Positions 45,823-54,630 of a stretch of DNA of 64,000 nucleotides are shown piece after piece. A program made the position numbers and the translations under genes. Source of the stretch: Vibrio sp. 10N.286.49.B1. GTDB lineage: Bacteria; Pseudomonadota; Gammaproteobacteria; Enterobacterales; Vibrionaceae. The stretch lies in assembly GCF_002873335.1 (NCBI RefSeq), contig NZ_MCUW01000012.1:263545-327544 (forward strand). Direction: 5' to 3'. Every line of letters begins with the position of its first letter. Within the stretch, counting starts at the first letter, position 1. A model generated the notes under the pieces. It saw nothing but the letters and a program-made list of their open reading frames with translations. It did no database searches and was not told the origin of the DNA.

Positions 45823-46440
45823 ATGAACCACGCCATTGAATTTCGATCCGCTCCTTATGAGCTTTTGACTATTACACCACGTAAAAAGTCACTCCATAAT
45901 CAATTAATCCGTGTTGAAGCAGGGAAAGTATTGCTCAAGCTTGGAAAGAATGAATATGTTTATAATCAAGGCGATATCTTTTGGGTACCCTTTGACTGTT
46001 TATCTAGTCTCACTATTTTTCCTAGCACTCACCTATCAGTCACGACGCTATCGATTCGCTTGTTAACATCATTCCCAGTCAATGCTGGTCAAATAACGCC
46101 GACATCGTTGATGACCGCGATTTTAGACAAACTTCAGTCTGAGTTCATCCAACATGAGCAAAAACCTGGGTTCTTAAATGACCTACTGTCAGTATTAAAA
46201 CACGAACTGGAGCAGATGCAGCCAAAACTTAGGTCATCTCAAGAGAGCCAATTGGTCACTCAATGGAAGCCCGAATCAACACAAATTTCTGGCGAATTAG
46301 CATTAATACTGAGAATACGCGAGGCAAGAAAACTAAAGCTGTCCGGGATCAAAACAGATAGAATAAGCGCAACGTTATTTGACGGTAATGAAGAACAATT
46401 CAAACAACTCTATCTATCACTACTTGGTGAACCGATCTAA
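45823..46440 (+). CDS. AraC-like protein with cupin domain and only one recognisable HTH
   Basis: About 205 residues. The N-terminal half (RVEAGKVLLKLGKNEYVYNQ, then GDIFWVPFDCLSSLTIFP) is a cupin-like AraC sensing domain. The C-terminal 45 residues (LRIREARKLKLSGIKTDRIS to LYLSLLG) resemble the second HTH of AraC proteins. The first HTH is not recognisable, so DNA binding may be weak or changed. Start at ATG 45823; GTG 45811 is the alternative. A terminator directly follows the stop, so the gene looks complete rather than cut short. Confidence 0.65.
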   Translation: MNHAIEFRSAPYELLTITPRKKSLHNQLIRVEAGKVLLKLGKNEYVYNQGDIFWVPFDCLSSLTIFPSTHLSVTTLSIRLLTSFPVNAGQITPTSLMTAILDKLQSEFIQHEQKPGFLNDLLSVLKHELEQMQPKLRSSQESQLVTQWKPESTQISGELALILRIREARKLKLSGIKTDRISATLFDGNEEQFKQLYLSLLGEPI

Positions 46441-46465
46441 AAAAGCGAGCTCATTGCTCGCTTTT
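46441..46465. terminator. Terminator between the AraC-like gene and a convergent gene
   Basis: AAAAGCGAGC and GCTCGCTTTT flank TCATT, directly after the stop codon. Confidence 0.88.
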
Positions 46466-46485
46466 ATTTATATTCATTTCTTTTA

Positions 46486-46980
46486 CTAGAATGGCACTTC
46501 AACCTGCATCATCATGTCACCCTGGTAGTCTTCATGCCAGCGGTAATCTAAACGTAGCCTCGGCTCCTTGCCTTTTTCTCCAAAACCGACACCAACATGC
46601 AACCCTTGTGACATGAGCCACTCTTGCATTGACATCTCATCCTTTTGGCGGGCAATCTCTGCTGGAGCCCAAAGGCCGATACCAACAAAGCTGCTCTTAT
46701 AGTTTCCGGTCAATACTGGCTCTGATTCTTGGTTTAATAACCACTCATCCCAATACGAGTCTTGCAAGGCCGCTAACGGGTCTGTGGGTTCTAGAAGTCC
46801 GCCTAAAGTCACAACTTTAGTACCCAAGTAGCTAAATGGTTTTATCAATAAAGAGCACAACGACTCTTCCTCCGTCACTTTAAGTACGACAGAGCGATTA
46901 CTGTTGTCTTCGCAAAACGCGTGTGCATTAGGCACACTCACCACTGCTAACAAAGCAATACCACACAATGTTGCTTTCAT
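46486..46980 (-). CDS. Exported protein of unknown function
   Basis: 164 residues with a signal peptide cut after NAHA. The mature part has two Cys (FCED; SLCSLL), an acidic/aromatic middle (SYWDEWLLNQE), and several short strands near the C-terminus (HVGVGFGEKG, RLRLDYRWHEDY, MMMQVEVPF). The C-terminal Phe and strands would fit an outer-membrane or periplasmic protein. No family was recognised. It is followed on the plus strand by the AraC-like gene's terminator. Confidence 0.7.
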   Translation of the reverse strand: MKATLCGIALLAVVSVPNAHAFCEDNSNRSVVLKVTEEESLCSLLIKPFSYLGTKVVTLGGLLEPTDPLAALQDSYWDEWLLNQESEPVLTGNYKSSFVGIGLWAPAEIARQKDEMSMQEWLMSQGLHVGVGFGEKGKEPRLRLDYRWHEDYQGDMMMQVEVPF

Positions 46981-47001
46981 TTTTATTAAAAATCCTTTTT
47001 A

Positions 47002-47523
47002 TTATCCTTTTAAATATAACGGAAAATTCAATAAATGTTTAGCAATCGATGGGGTTGTTAAGTGATCTATGTTCAAACCTTGCTGTAAATGCTCTCGAAT
47101 CTGGGTCGAGCGAATGTTCACTTTTTCAGGACAGGCAAGAACAGACCACCTTTGTACGATCTCTTCTGCTTTATAAAAACGACTAAAACTAAAAAAATTG
47201 TCAGGTCCTAGGACAAACGTCAAATCAGCGTGTGGATAGCGATGCTGAATCGCTTCAAGGACGGCGTACGTCGTTACCGATGTATCCGGTTCAACCAGTG
47301 TTTCTTCAATCGCCGAGCGTACAATATTGCCCTGTTCGATATCAGCGATAAATAAATCCACTAGCTTACACCGCTCGTCATATTGAAGCATCGTTTTCCC
47401 CCAAGCGTGGGAAATACTTGGTACTAATAGCACTTGATCAAAATGACTGAGAGACTCAATCACACTCAAGTGGCCAAGGCTCGGTGGGTTAAAAGCACTG
47501 CCAAATATTGCAATCTTTGTCAT
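47002..47523 (-). CDS. NadD-like nicotinate/nicotinamide nucleotide adenylyltransferase
   Basis: About 173 residues from ATG 47523, with AGGA 5 bases upstream. Nucleotidyltransferase fold with the motif GSAFNPPSLGHL (binding of ATP, HxGH) and the C-terminal IRSTQIREHLQQG (ISSTxxR-like). It would join AMP to nicotinate or nicotinamide mononucleotide. It is divergent from nadE, which makes NAD from the product, so the pair is a compact NAD unit. The main nadD of the genome, if present elsewhere, would make this an accessory copy. Confidence 0.85.
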   Translation of the reverse strand: MTKIAIFGSAFNPPSLGHLSVIESLSHFDQVLLVPSISHAWGKTMLQYDERCKLVDLFIADIEQGNIVRSAIEETLVEPDTSVTTYAVLEAIQHRYPHADLTFVLGPDNFFSFSRFYKAEEIVQRWSVLACPEKVNIRSTQIREHLQQGLNIDHLTTPSIAKHLLNFPLYLKG

Positions 47524-47640
47524 GAATGTCCTACTTGTTTGACTATCTTCGGTATTTTCAGGGCTACTGTAACTTTTTTTCATTAGTTTTCGTAGGTATC
47601 ATAGAAACAATTCAATTTGCTTGCAGGAAAAGGAAATCTA

Positions 47641-48471
47641 ATGGAACAACTTATTCGTGACGAAATGCGTGTGCTGCCGTCTATTGACCCTCAATTCGAA
47701 ATAGAACGTCGCGTCGAATTTATTAAAGCTAAACTACTCAGCTCTGGCTGTAAGTCACTGGTTCTTGGTATCAGCGGCGGTGTTGATTCAACCACATGCG
47801 GCAGATTGGCTCAACTTGCAATCAATGCATTAAACCAACAAGCGAACTCTGCAGATTATCAATTTATCGCAGTGCGCTTACCTTACGGCGAACAACAAGA
47901 TGAGGATGAGGCTCAACTTGCGCTTTCTTTCATCGAACCAACACATTCTATTTCTGTGAATATTAAAGCCGGGGTTGATGGACTTCACGCCGCGTCGCAC
48001 ATTGCACTAGAAGGAACAGGTCTACTTCCAACCGATCGCGCTAAAATTGACTTCGTAAAAGGCAATGTGAAAGCGCGCGCTCGTATGGCTGCACAATACG
48101 AAGTCGCAGGGTATGTAGGTGGCCTCGTTCTGGGGACCGACCATTCCGCAGAAAACATCACTGGTTTCTATACAAAGTTTGGCGATGGCGCTTGTGATAT
48201 GGCACCATTATTTGGGCTAAGTAAACGCCAAGTTCGTGAGGTAGCCGCGAGTTTAGGTGCGCCAGAACTTCTCGTGAAAAAGGTGCCCACTGCCGACTTG
48301 GAAGAACTTGCGCCGCAAAAAGCCGATGAAGATGCATTGAATTTATCTTATGACCAAATCGATGATTTCTTAGAAGGTAAAGCCGTCTCACAGGATGTCT
48401 CCGATCGACTGGTTGCGATCTACAAGGCAACACAACACAAACGTGAACCCATTCCAACGATCTACGATTAA
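47641..48471 (+). CDS. nadE: NadE, ammonia-dependent NAD+ synthetase
   Basis: 276 residues from ATG 47641 with AAGGAAA upstream. The ATP-pyrophosphatase loop SGGVDST is at about 45-51. Other family motifs: [52 protein letters not shown] and [17 protein letters not shown]. It converts deamido-NAD to NAD with ammonia; there is no glutaminase domain, so free ammonia is used. Divergent from the NadD-like gene. Confidence 0.95.
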   Translation: MEQLIRDEMRVLPSIDPQFEIERRVEFIKAKLLSSGCKSLVLGISGGVDSTTCGRLAQLAINALNQQANSADYQFIAVRLPYGEQQDEDEAQLALSFIEPTHSISVNIKAGVDGLHAASHIALEGTGLLPTDRAKIDFVKGNVKARARMAAQYEVAGYVGGLVLGTDHSAENITGFYTKFGDGACDMAPLFGLSKRQVREVAASLGAPELLVKKVPTADLEELAPQKADEDALNLSYDQIDDFLEGKAVSQDVSDRLVAIYKATQHKREPIPTIYD

Positions 48472-48483
48472 AGTATTTCATTT

Positions 48484-48513
48484 AAAGCCAATGAGCGTGT
48501 TCTCGTTGGCTTT
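48484..48513 (+). terminator. Hairpin after nadE
   Basis: AAAGCCAA and TTGGCTTT plus an inner GAG/CTC pair enclose the loop; the T-tract is short (TTTACT). Confidence 0.55.
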
Positions 48514-48736
48514 ACTACCCTCTCAACAACCCTACCCTACCCGTCATCTTTACCTAGCAATAAAATGCATCGTGATGTAGCTCAATAAACAAACGCATTC
48601 GTGTTAAGTAACATTGCGTAACGACAGTCTTGTGCCATGTTTATAGTAAGCTAACGTGTAAGTAATCTATGTCATGGCAACTTACACGTAATAGCGGTCG
48701 TTTAAAGCCTGAATCGAACAATAAAAAGGGATAACT

Positions 48737-48982
48737 ATGTTAGGTGAAAACCATTCTCTTCTAAAAGAATTTCCAGACCATCACGAAACCATTGTACAAC
48801 TAATCAAAACCGATGAACCTTTTGCATCCGCGACAAAAAAGTACGATGCTCTAGACAAGGAAATTCGCGTATTAGAACTTAATGGGGCGCCTATCGATGA
48901 CGCCGCAATGCACCAACTCAAACACGAACGGGCTGTGCTTAAAGACGTGTTACACAAACACTTAATTGAGTCTGAAAAATAG
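48737..48982 (+). CDS. YdcH-like DUF465 small protein
   Basis: 81 residues. It matches the DUF465/YdcH pattern: HSLLKEFPDHHETIVQLIKT near the N-terminus, then FASATKKYDALDKEIRVLE and HQLKHERAVLKDVLHKHL. Helical, probably a coiled coil, with no known activity. GGGA lies upstream of the ATG. A terminator follows about 80 bases downstream. Confidence 0.87.
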   Translation: MLGENHSLLKEFPDHHETIVQLIKTDEPFASATKKYDALDKEIRVLELNGAPIDDAAMHQLKHERAVLKDVLHKHLIESEK

Positions 48983-49061
48983 ACCTGCCTTACGGTCAAC
49001 ACTGAAACTGTTATCGTTAACCCAATGACAGAAACGGTCGTTACCACAAGCAATTAACGTC

Positions 49062-49090
49062 AAAAGGGAAGTGTAATCACTTCCCTTTTT
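49062..49090 (+). terminator. Terminator after the YdcH-like gene
   Basis: AAAAGGGAAGTG and CACTTCCCTTTT flank TAAT and are followed by T. The hairpin lies between convergent genes. Confidence 0.9.
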
Positions 49091-49160
49091 ATATCCATTT
49101 ACCGGGCTAACTTCACCGTGATTACAGGACAACACTCATACTTAAGCTGACCTCGTCAAA

Positions 49161-50984
49161 TTAACGTGTCGATAACACAACATCGGTTTGTGGAATCGCG
49201 CAACATGCTAAAGCCTTACCCTCTGCGACTTCGCTGTCTTGTATTGCGGGTACGTCAGGTTGATGCACCAAACCACTTTCCACAGTCACCTTACAAGCGC
49301 CACAGAACCCTGCACGGCATGAATATGGTACCGTCACGCCAGCATTTTCCGCTTGCTCCAATAAATTGGCTTGGTTCGTTCCCATGAACTCTTGCCCATC
49401 AATCGAAACCTGCAGCGTTTTTTTAGTTCCGTCGACCGCTGAACTCACACCAAACGCTTCTTGATGGTAATGCGTCACGGGCAACCCCAACGACATCAAT
49501 AAGGTCTTCGCCGATGTCATAAAACCGTCGGGGCCACAAACAAAAGCTTGTCTAGTTTGTAAATCAGAAATTGACGCCAATTGGCTGACACTTATACGCC
49601 CGGTCAAACCCTCCCAATGCCTTCCAGGCTGCGTTAGTGCTAACTTGATGACCAGTGAAGGGTGCTTGGCCATGAGCGCATCAAGCTCGCCTTTGAAAGG
49701 AATATCTTCTGGCGTTGAACATTGATGATAGAAAACAATGTCTCCTACCCTATCTCTGTCGGATAAGTCACGCAGCATTGACATCATTGGTGTCACTCCG
49801 CTTCCAGCCGACAGCAGCAATAACGGTTCATGAGAATCCAACTTCAGGTGAAAATCTCCATTTGGCGCATCAGCAACTAACGTATCACCCACTTGAAAAT
49901 GTTCAAACAACCAGTTGGACACCTCGCCACTATCCAGACGTTTAACTGAAATCGAGAGCCGTCCTGGTCTGCTAGGCGATGAAGATAATGTATATAATCG
50001 CTTCACAACGCATCCATCGATAACGAGCTCTATCGGCAAGTGTTGACCTGCTTTATAGCTCGGCATCTCCCCTTTTTGAGGCTCTAGCCAAAAGGTCTCA
50101 AAGTTTTTGGCAACATGCTCTCTTTCCACGCAGACAAAGGTTTGCTTATGGACATCCAAATCGGGGTAAACTTCTTTTTCTTTGTATTCCAGCACTTCAA
50201 TTACGTCGTCGACATGAATCATGCCTTCGTTCTTAGCGACTAAGTTTTGACCAAAAAATACGCCGCCTCTTTCATTTGCTCGAAAGCGAGAAAACGTCAT
50301 TAATGGCTCTTTGCTAGCTCTAAACTCGCCTTTATTGACATCAACCGTCGTCAACACGCAGCGCTCACAAGGTTTGACTGCCTCAAACTCGACCTCACCA
50401 ATCTTGATTCGTTTCCATGAATCCTCGATAAACGCTTCGTCCGATTGAATCACTAGATTGGTTCGAAACTGCTCCATGCTATGGGTTTCAGGGCTGCGCC
50501 TATTCAATGCCTCTAATGATCCAGTACTGATCATCAGCAAAGGATAACCATCGGCAAAGCTCACGTTGTGACCTATTTTTTCACGATGACGATTCGATTG
50601 CTCACCAGTGAACAAGAGTTCAACACGCTGACCCAATACACGACTAAACCAATCATCGGCTTCGTCAGTAGTGGTGTAGGCCGTAAATCTATCATTCCAT
50701 ACCTGAGCGGAGGCTTCTTGTTTTTTGAATCCAGCGTACTCTAGTTTTAACGCTGGCTGGCCAGGATAAGTAAACACAAGACCCGATGGGATAATACTCG
50801 AAGAAACCTTAACCATGTTAGGGTGCTTTCTGGCTGTCACCATACTGCCGTCAGCCAAAGCGACCATAAATCGGCGGTCAAAGCTTAACCCTTGCAATTC
50901 CACCCATGATGATGACAAAGCAATGCCCCCTACAGACTTAGCAGGGTAAATATTAATTTGAGAGAGCTGAGCAGAATCAGTCAC
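49161..50984 (-). CDS. MOSC domain fused to flavoreductase and 2Fe-2S ferredoxin (YcbX/Hcr-like)
   Basis: 607 residues with three parts. An N-terminal MOSC region (about 1-275: YPAKSVGGI, GLSFDRRFMV, FRTNLVI, KPCERCVLTTVD with the likely cofactor Cys) corresponds to YcbX-type molybdenum-cofactor proteins. A ferredoxin-reductase module follows (about 285-510: RLYTLSSSP for FAD, LLLLSAGSGVTPMMSML and FVCGPDGFM for NAD(P)H). A C-terminal plant-type 2Fe-2S domain has CRAGFCGAC and a late Cys pair. E. coli YcbX lacks the middle module, so here the reductase is built in. Likely reduces N-hydroxylated bases. Divergent from pyrC. Confidence 0.87.
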   Translation of the reverse strand: MTDSAQLSQINIYPAKSVGGIALSSSWVELQGLSFDRRFMVALADGSMVTARKHPNMVKVSSSIIPSGLVFTYPGQPALKLEYAGFKKQEASAQVWNDRFTAYTTTDEADDWFSRVLGQRVELLFTGEQSNRHREKIGHNVSFADGYPLLMISTGSLEALNRRSPETHSMEQFRTNLVIQSDEAFIEDSWKRIKIGEVEFEAVKPCERCVLTTVDVNKGEFRASKEPLMTFSRFRANERGGVFFGQNLVAKNEGMIHVDDVIEVLEYKEKEVYPDLDVHKQTFVCVEREHVAKNFETFWLEPQKGEMPSYKAGQHLPIELVIDGCVVKRLYTLSSSPSRPGRLSISVKRLDSGEVSNWLFEHFQVGDTLVADAPNGDFHLKLDSHEPLLLLSAGSGVTPMMSMLRDLSDRDRVGDIVFYHQCSTPEDIPFKGELDALMAKHPSLVIKLALTQPGRHWEGLTGRISVSQLASISDLQTRQAFVCGPDGFMTSAKTLLMSLGLPVTHYHQEAFGVSSAVDGTKKTLQVSIDGQEFMGTNQANLLEQAENAGVTVPYSCRAGFCGACKVTVESGLVHQPDVPAIQDSEVAEGKALACCAIPQTDVVLSTR

Positions 50985-51096
50985 GATTTCTTCCTTTCGT
51001 CGTTGTATTTTGACAGCGATATTATCGTCTTTTCTCGCTCAGTCCCAGAAACTTAGTGAAATGTGTGCCGAATTCCACTATCATCCTGTCGCCTAA

Positions 51097-51112
51097 ACGT
51101 AAGCGTTTGCTT
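51097..51112 (+). promoter_or_regulatory. PurR-like box in the pyrC leader region
   Basis: ACGTAAGCGTTTGCTT fits the PurR consensus ANGCAANCGNTTNCNT at all but one fixed position. It lies about 63 bases upstream of the pyrC start. E. coli pyrC is PurR-controlled. Confidence 0.6.
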
Positions 51113-51175
51113 TCACATTTTCACGCCACGTTTAGGCTCCGTTTCAAGAAGAATTTAACCTTGGTGGGAGCCGAA

Positions 51176-52201
51176 ATGACTACATTGACTATTACTCGTC
51201 CTGATGACTGGCACGTTCACCTTCGCGATGGCGAAGTATTGAAAGACACCGTTCGCGATATTAGCCGCTACAACGGCCGCGCACTTATCATGCCAAATAC
51301 CATCCCACCCGTCACTGACACCGACATGGCGCTGGCGTACAAAACTCGCATCATGGCGGAACAGCCTTCCGAGCAGTTTGAACCTCTCATGGCGCTGTAC
51401 CTAACAGACAAGACGTCTCCAGAAGAAATTCGCAAAGCAAAGGCGGCAGGTATTGTTGCCGCTAAGCTGTACCCAGCAGGTGCAACAACAAACTCAGACT
51501 CAGGGGTCACATCGGCTAAGAATGTTTACACCACGTTAGAAGCGATGGAAGAAGTGGGCATGTTGCTGCTTGTTCATGGTGAAGTCACCACGCATGACGT
51601 CGATATTTTTGACCGTGAGAAAGAATTTCTTGATACCGTCTTAGCACCGATCGTCAATGACTTCCCAAATCTAAAAATTGTTTTAGAACATATTACTACC
51701 GCCGACGCTGCAAACTTTGTTAAACAGGCCAACGACAATGTGGCTGCAACAATTACTGCGCACCATTTGTTGTATAACCGCAACCATATGTTAGTTGGCG
51801 GCATTAAGCCGCACTTCTATTGCCTACCTATCTTAAAGCGCGGTTCACACCAACAAGCGCTCGTTGAAGCCGCTACTAGTGGTAGTAAAAAGTTCTTCCT
51901 TGGGACTGATTCAGCGCCGCACTCAAAAGGCGCAAAAGAAGCGGCTTGCGGTTGCGCGGGGTCTTACACTGCACATGCGTCAGTTGAGCTCTACGCTGAA
52001 GTTTTTGAGCAAGAAGGTAAGCTTGAAAATCTAGAAGCATTTGCCAGCCATAACGGGCCTGACTTCTATAATCTTCCTCGTAATACCGACAGTATCACGC
52101 TAGAAAAATCCGCTTGGGACGTACCCGCAACGATGCCATTTGGCAATGATATTGTTGTACCAATTCGTGCCGGTGAGCAAATTGTGTGGAAAGTAAAATA
52201 A
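51176..52201 (+). CDS. pyrC: PyrC, dihydroorotase
   Basis: 341 residues from ATG 51176, with GGGAG about 7 bases upstream. Type II dihydroorotase of pyrimidine synthesis, closing carbamoyl-aspartate to dihydroorotate. The binuclear zinc ligands are visible: HVHLRDG at the N-terminus, the carbamylated Lys in [13 protein letters not shown], later His in LLVHGEVT and EHITT, and the Asp in LGTDSAPH. The last also holds the typical HSKGAKE. E. coli PyrC has 348 residues. Confidence 0.96.
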   Translation: MTTLTITRPDDWHVHLRDGEVLKDTVRDISRYNGRALIMPNTIPPVTDTDMALAYKTRIMAEQPSEQFEPLMALYLTDKTSPEEIRKAKAAGIVAAKLYPAGATTNSDSGVTSAKNVYTTLEAMEEVGMLLLVHGEVTTHDVDIFDREKEFLDTVLAPIVNDFPNLKIVLEHITTADAANFVKQANDNVAATITAHHLLYNRNHMLVGGIKPHFYCLPILKRGSHQQALVEAATSGSKKFFLGTDSAPHSKGAKEAACGCAGSYTAHASVELYAEVFEQEGKLENLEAFASHNGPDFYNLPRNTDSITLEKSAWDVPATMPFGNDIVVPIRAGEQIVWKVK

Positions 52202-52226
52202 ACATTACTTAGCGAACATTGAATCC

Positions 52227-52254
52227 AACGCCCCTATCCTGGGGCGTTTATTTT
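52227..52254 (+). terminator. Terminator after pyrC
   Basis: AACGCCCC and GGGGCGTT around TATCCT, followed by TATTTTAT. Confidence 0.85.
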
Positions 52255-52331
52255 ATCGTTACACCGCACACAAGTTACAAATTGGGTGTTTTTTACCCAC
52301 CTTTGTTGCAAATGATAAGGCACAATAAGCA

Positions 52332-52673
52332 ATGACAGACAAAACAAATAACGCGCAAGTATCGGTTTATACGCCCTGCCGCGCCGCCTGCAAAAACAAT
52401 GCAGGGATCTGTAGTGGCTGTCATCGCACTCTAAACGAGTTGTCTGATTGGCGACACCTGTCGAATACCGATCGCCAAACCAAGATGAATCAGATCTCCG
52501 GTACAGATTCTACACACGTCTGTGAGCAGTGTGGCGCGCCAGCATTTTGTGAAATCGCGGCTGGCAATGAAAGCTGTTGGTGCTTTGAAATAGATAAGCG
52601 AGACACGTCATCGCTCACGACGTCTAAATTATGCTTGTGCCGTCAATGTCTTTCCGCACTGCCGGTTAAGTAA
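52332..52673 (+). CDS. DUF1289 and cysteine-rich CWC-type fusion protein
   Basis: 113 residues. The N-terminal half is DUF1289-like (TPCRAACKNNAGICSGCHRT then LNELSDW), a small Cys-rich module. The C-terminal half has CEQCGAPAFCEI and CWCFEI plus LCLCRQCLSALP, like the cysteine-rich CWC family. In all about a dozen Cys, so it probably binds zinc or an Fe-S cluster. It lies downstream of the pyrC terminator. Function unknown. Confidence 0.75.
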   Translation: MTDKTNNAQVSVYTPCRAACKNNAGICSGCHRTLNELSDWRHLSNTDRQTKMNQISGTDSTHVCEQCGAPAFCEIAAGNESCWCFEIDKRDTSSLTTSKLCLCRQCLSALPVK

Positions 52674-52790
52674 CTCACCGTATTGCCCTCTCGGCTCCCC
52701 ATATTGAGTACACATTTCGAGCGGTTGCTTGTTGCAGGTTTGTTAATTGATGATTAGAGTAAAAATTCAATTCACAAAGGTACCGCTATC

Positions 52791-53228
52791 ATGGAAGAGT
52801 TACTCAAAGATTACCCTGTCATCACTGAAATCCCTGTTGCTTGGGGGGAGATGGACGCGCTAAACCACGTTAACAACGCCGTTTACTTTCGTTACTTTGA
52901 AACCGCTCGCTTAGATTATTTTCGTCACTTAAGCATCATGGAAGACATGGCGGTCACTAACATAGGCCCAGTGCTAGGAGATACCTATTGCCGTTACAAA
53001 CTTCCGGTCACCTACCCCGACACGCTATTAGTTGGTTCACGTATCACCGATGTTGGCGCCGATCGCTTTAAGATGGAATATCAAATTGTGAGTAAAAAAC
53101 AAGGTAAGGTCACCACAACCGGTACTGCGAGTATCGTTATGTTTAACTTTATCTCCAATCAAAAATCAAACCTCTCAGAAAAACTGATGCTCGCCATCGA
53201 AAACTCTCATCATCACGATATGGCGTAA
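52791..53228 (+). CDS. Acyl-CoA thioesterase, hot-dog fold (4HBT type)
   Basis: 145 residues. The 4-hydroxybenzoyl-CoA thioesterase motif is WGEMDALNHVNNAVYFRYFE with the active-site Asp, at about 18-37. A long helix and the strands YKLPVTYPDTLLVGSRIT, FKMEYQIVSKKQGKVTTTG complete the hot-dog fold. It hydrolyses acyl-CoA thioesters; the substrate is unknown. AAGGTACC precedes the ATG. Confidence 0.87.
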   Translation: MEELLKDYPVITEIPVAWGEMDALNHVNNAVYFRYFETARLDYFRHLSIMEDMAVTNIGPVLGDTYCRYKLPVTYPDTLLVGSRITDVGADRFKMEYQIVSKKQGKVTTTGTASIVMFNFISNQKSNLSEKLMLAIENSHHHDMA

Positions 53229-53255
53229 ACGTCACTTTCGTGGCGTCATTGACGA

Positions 53256-53289
53256 GTGAGGATTACACGTATACTTACGTAATCCTCAC
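53256..53289. repeat. 11-bp perfect inverted repeat between the thioesterase and peptidase genes
   Basis: GTGAGGATTAC and GTAATCCTCAC are separated by 12 bases. There is no T-tract, so a standard terminator is unlikely; it could be a protein-binding site or mRNA hairpin. Confidence 0.6.
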
Positions 53290-53376
53290 CGCTACGCTCT
53301 TGCTGTTCTTCGATGTCATCGTTATCCTAACGATATCACCCTCGCTTTGTCATACCACACAAAAGAGAACAGCAAG

Positions 53377-54297
53377 ATGCATAATAGTTTTCAGTATCCC
53401 ATTGGGACTCCGGGTCAAAAATGGACACAACAGGACGTCCTTGAATGGCGAAAAACCACTGCCGTAAAACGCACCTATAGAGAAGACGTTTTACCGAAGA
53501 TTGAAGCGCTTAGATCAGCATTAGATGTCATTCAGTACGGCGCCTTATCGTACGACGAAGAGCGTTTTCCTCTTTTTGCATTGAAAACTAAAAATTGGTG
53601 TCCTTCAAAGCCCACTATTTTGATCACCGGTGGCGTTCACGGCTACGAAACCTCTGGTGTGCACGGTGCCCTGCAGTTTGCTAAAGAAAATGCGCATCAA
53701 TTTCAAGATGAGTTCAATATTGTTATCGCTCCTTGCGTAAGTCCTTGGGGATACGAAACCATCAATCGTTGGAACCCAAATGCCATCGACCCTAATCGTT
53801 CATTTTACCCAGACTCGCCAGCTGAAGAATCAGCTAACGTGATGGCTATGGTTGCACAGCTGAACGTTCCTATTCTTGCTCATATCGATTTGCACGAAAC
53901 CACGGACTCTGATGAAAGTGAGTTTCGGCCAGCATTGGCGTCACGAGATGGTTTAGATTATTTCGAAGATAGTGTCCCTGATGGCTTTTATCTCGTGGGT
54001 AACACAGAGAGTCCGGCAGAGGCTTTCCAGGCCGCTATCATTCAATCGGTAGAGAAGGTCACCCACATTGCGCCGCCAGATCATGAAGGGAAAATCATTG
54101 GTTCTCCGGTCGTTCAGCATGGCGTCATTAACTATCCGCTAAAAAAACTGAGCCTTTGTACTGGCATGACCGATTGCGTTTATTCTACGACTACCGAGGT
54201 TTACCCAGATAGTCCAAAAGTCACTGAGCATGAGTGTAATGATGCTCAAGTCGCATCCATATTAGGTGCGATCGGTTACTTGAAAACTCAATTGTAA
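53377..54297 (+). CDS. M14-family metallopeptidase/aspartoacylase-like protein
   Basis: 306 residues from ATG 53377. Zinc ligands are visible: GGVHGYETSG (HxxE) near residue 85 and DLHETTDSD near 165, with SPWGYETINRWNPNAIDPNR in between, as in M14 zinc carboxypeptidases and succinylglutamate desuccinylase-like proteins. No signal peptide is evident, so it is probably cytoplasmic and may act on small amino-acid or peptide conjugates. A terminator follows. Confidence 0.82.
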   Translation: MHNSFQYPIGTPGQKWTQQDVLEWRKTTAVKRTYREDVLPKIEALRSALDVIQYGALSYDEERFPLFALKTKNWCPSKPTILITGGVHGYETSGVHGALQFAKENAHQFQDEFNIVIAPCVSPWGYETINRWNPNAIDPNRSFYPDSPAEESANVMAMVAQLNVPILAHIDLHETTDSDESEFRPALASRDGLDYFEDSVPDGFYLVGNTESPAEAFQAAIIQSVEKVTHIAPPDHEGKIIGSPVVQHGVINYPLKKLSLCTGMTDCVYSTTTEVYPDSPKVTEHECNDAQVASILGAIGYLKTQL

Positions 54298-54302
54298 CGT
54301 CG

Positions 54303-54329
54303 AAAAGGGTGCTTTCTCGGCACCCTTTT
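54303..54329 (+). terminator. Terminator after the M14-type gene
   Basis: AAAAGGGTGC and GCACCCTTTT flank a seven-base loop, starting 5 bases after the stop. Confidence 0.9.
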
Positions 54330-54630
54330 ATTGATTATCCTACTCCATACACATAAAACCTTTAGCCAACGCTAAGCTGCGCGCCTCACGAACTGAACCC
54401 TGAGATGATTGGACGGCGTTCTTTCCGTGACGACCAATACGGGTATTCGATTAACCAAACCCAGAAGCTAAATATTCGAACTCTCTTCCAAACCACGCTC
54501 TGTGTCATAAATAACGCTCTAATAATTAACCAAAATAATCACTTACTGTTCTATCTATCCTAAAATAACGGTAGGCTGTGATCATAAAGATTAAAAACAA
54601 TAAAAATGAATACAAGGAAGTGGAAGTCGC
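54330..54630. other. Intergenic stretch upstream of the Omp85-like gene
   Basis: About 300 bases, AT-rich towards the 3' end. It must hold the promoter of the barrel gene; AAGGAAG lies about 9 bases before its ATG. No gene, repeat or known binding site was recognised. Confidence 0.4.
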
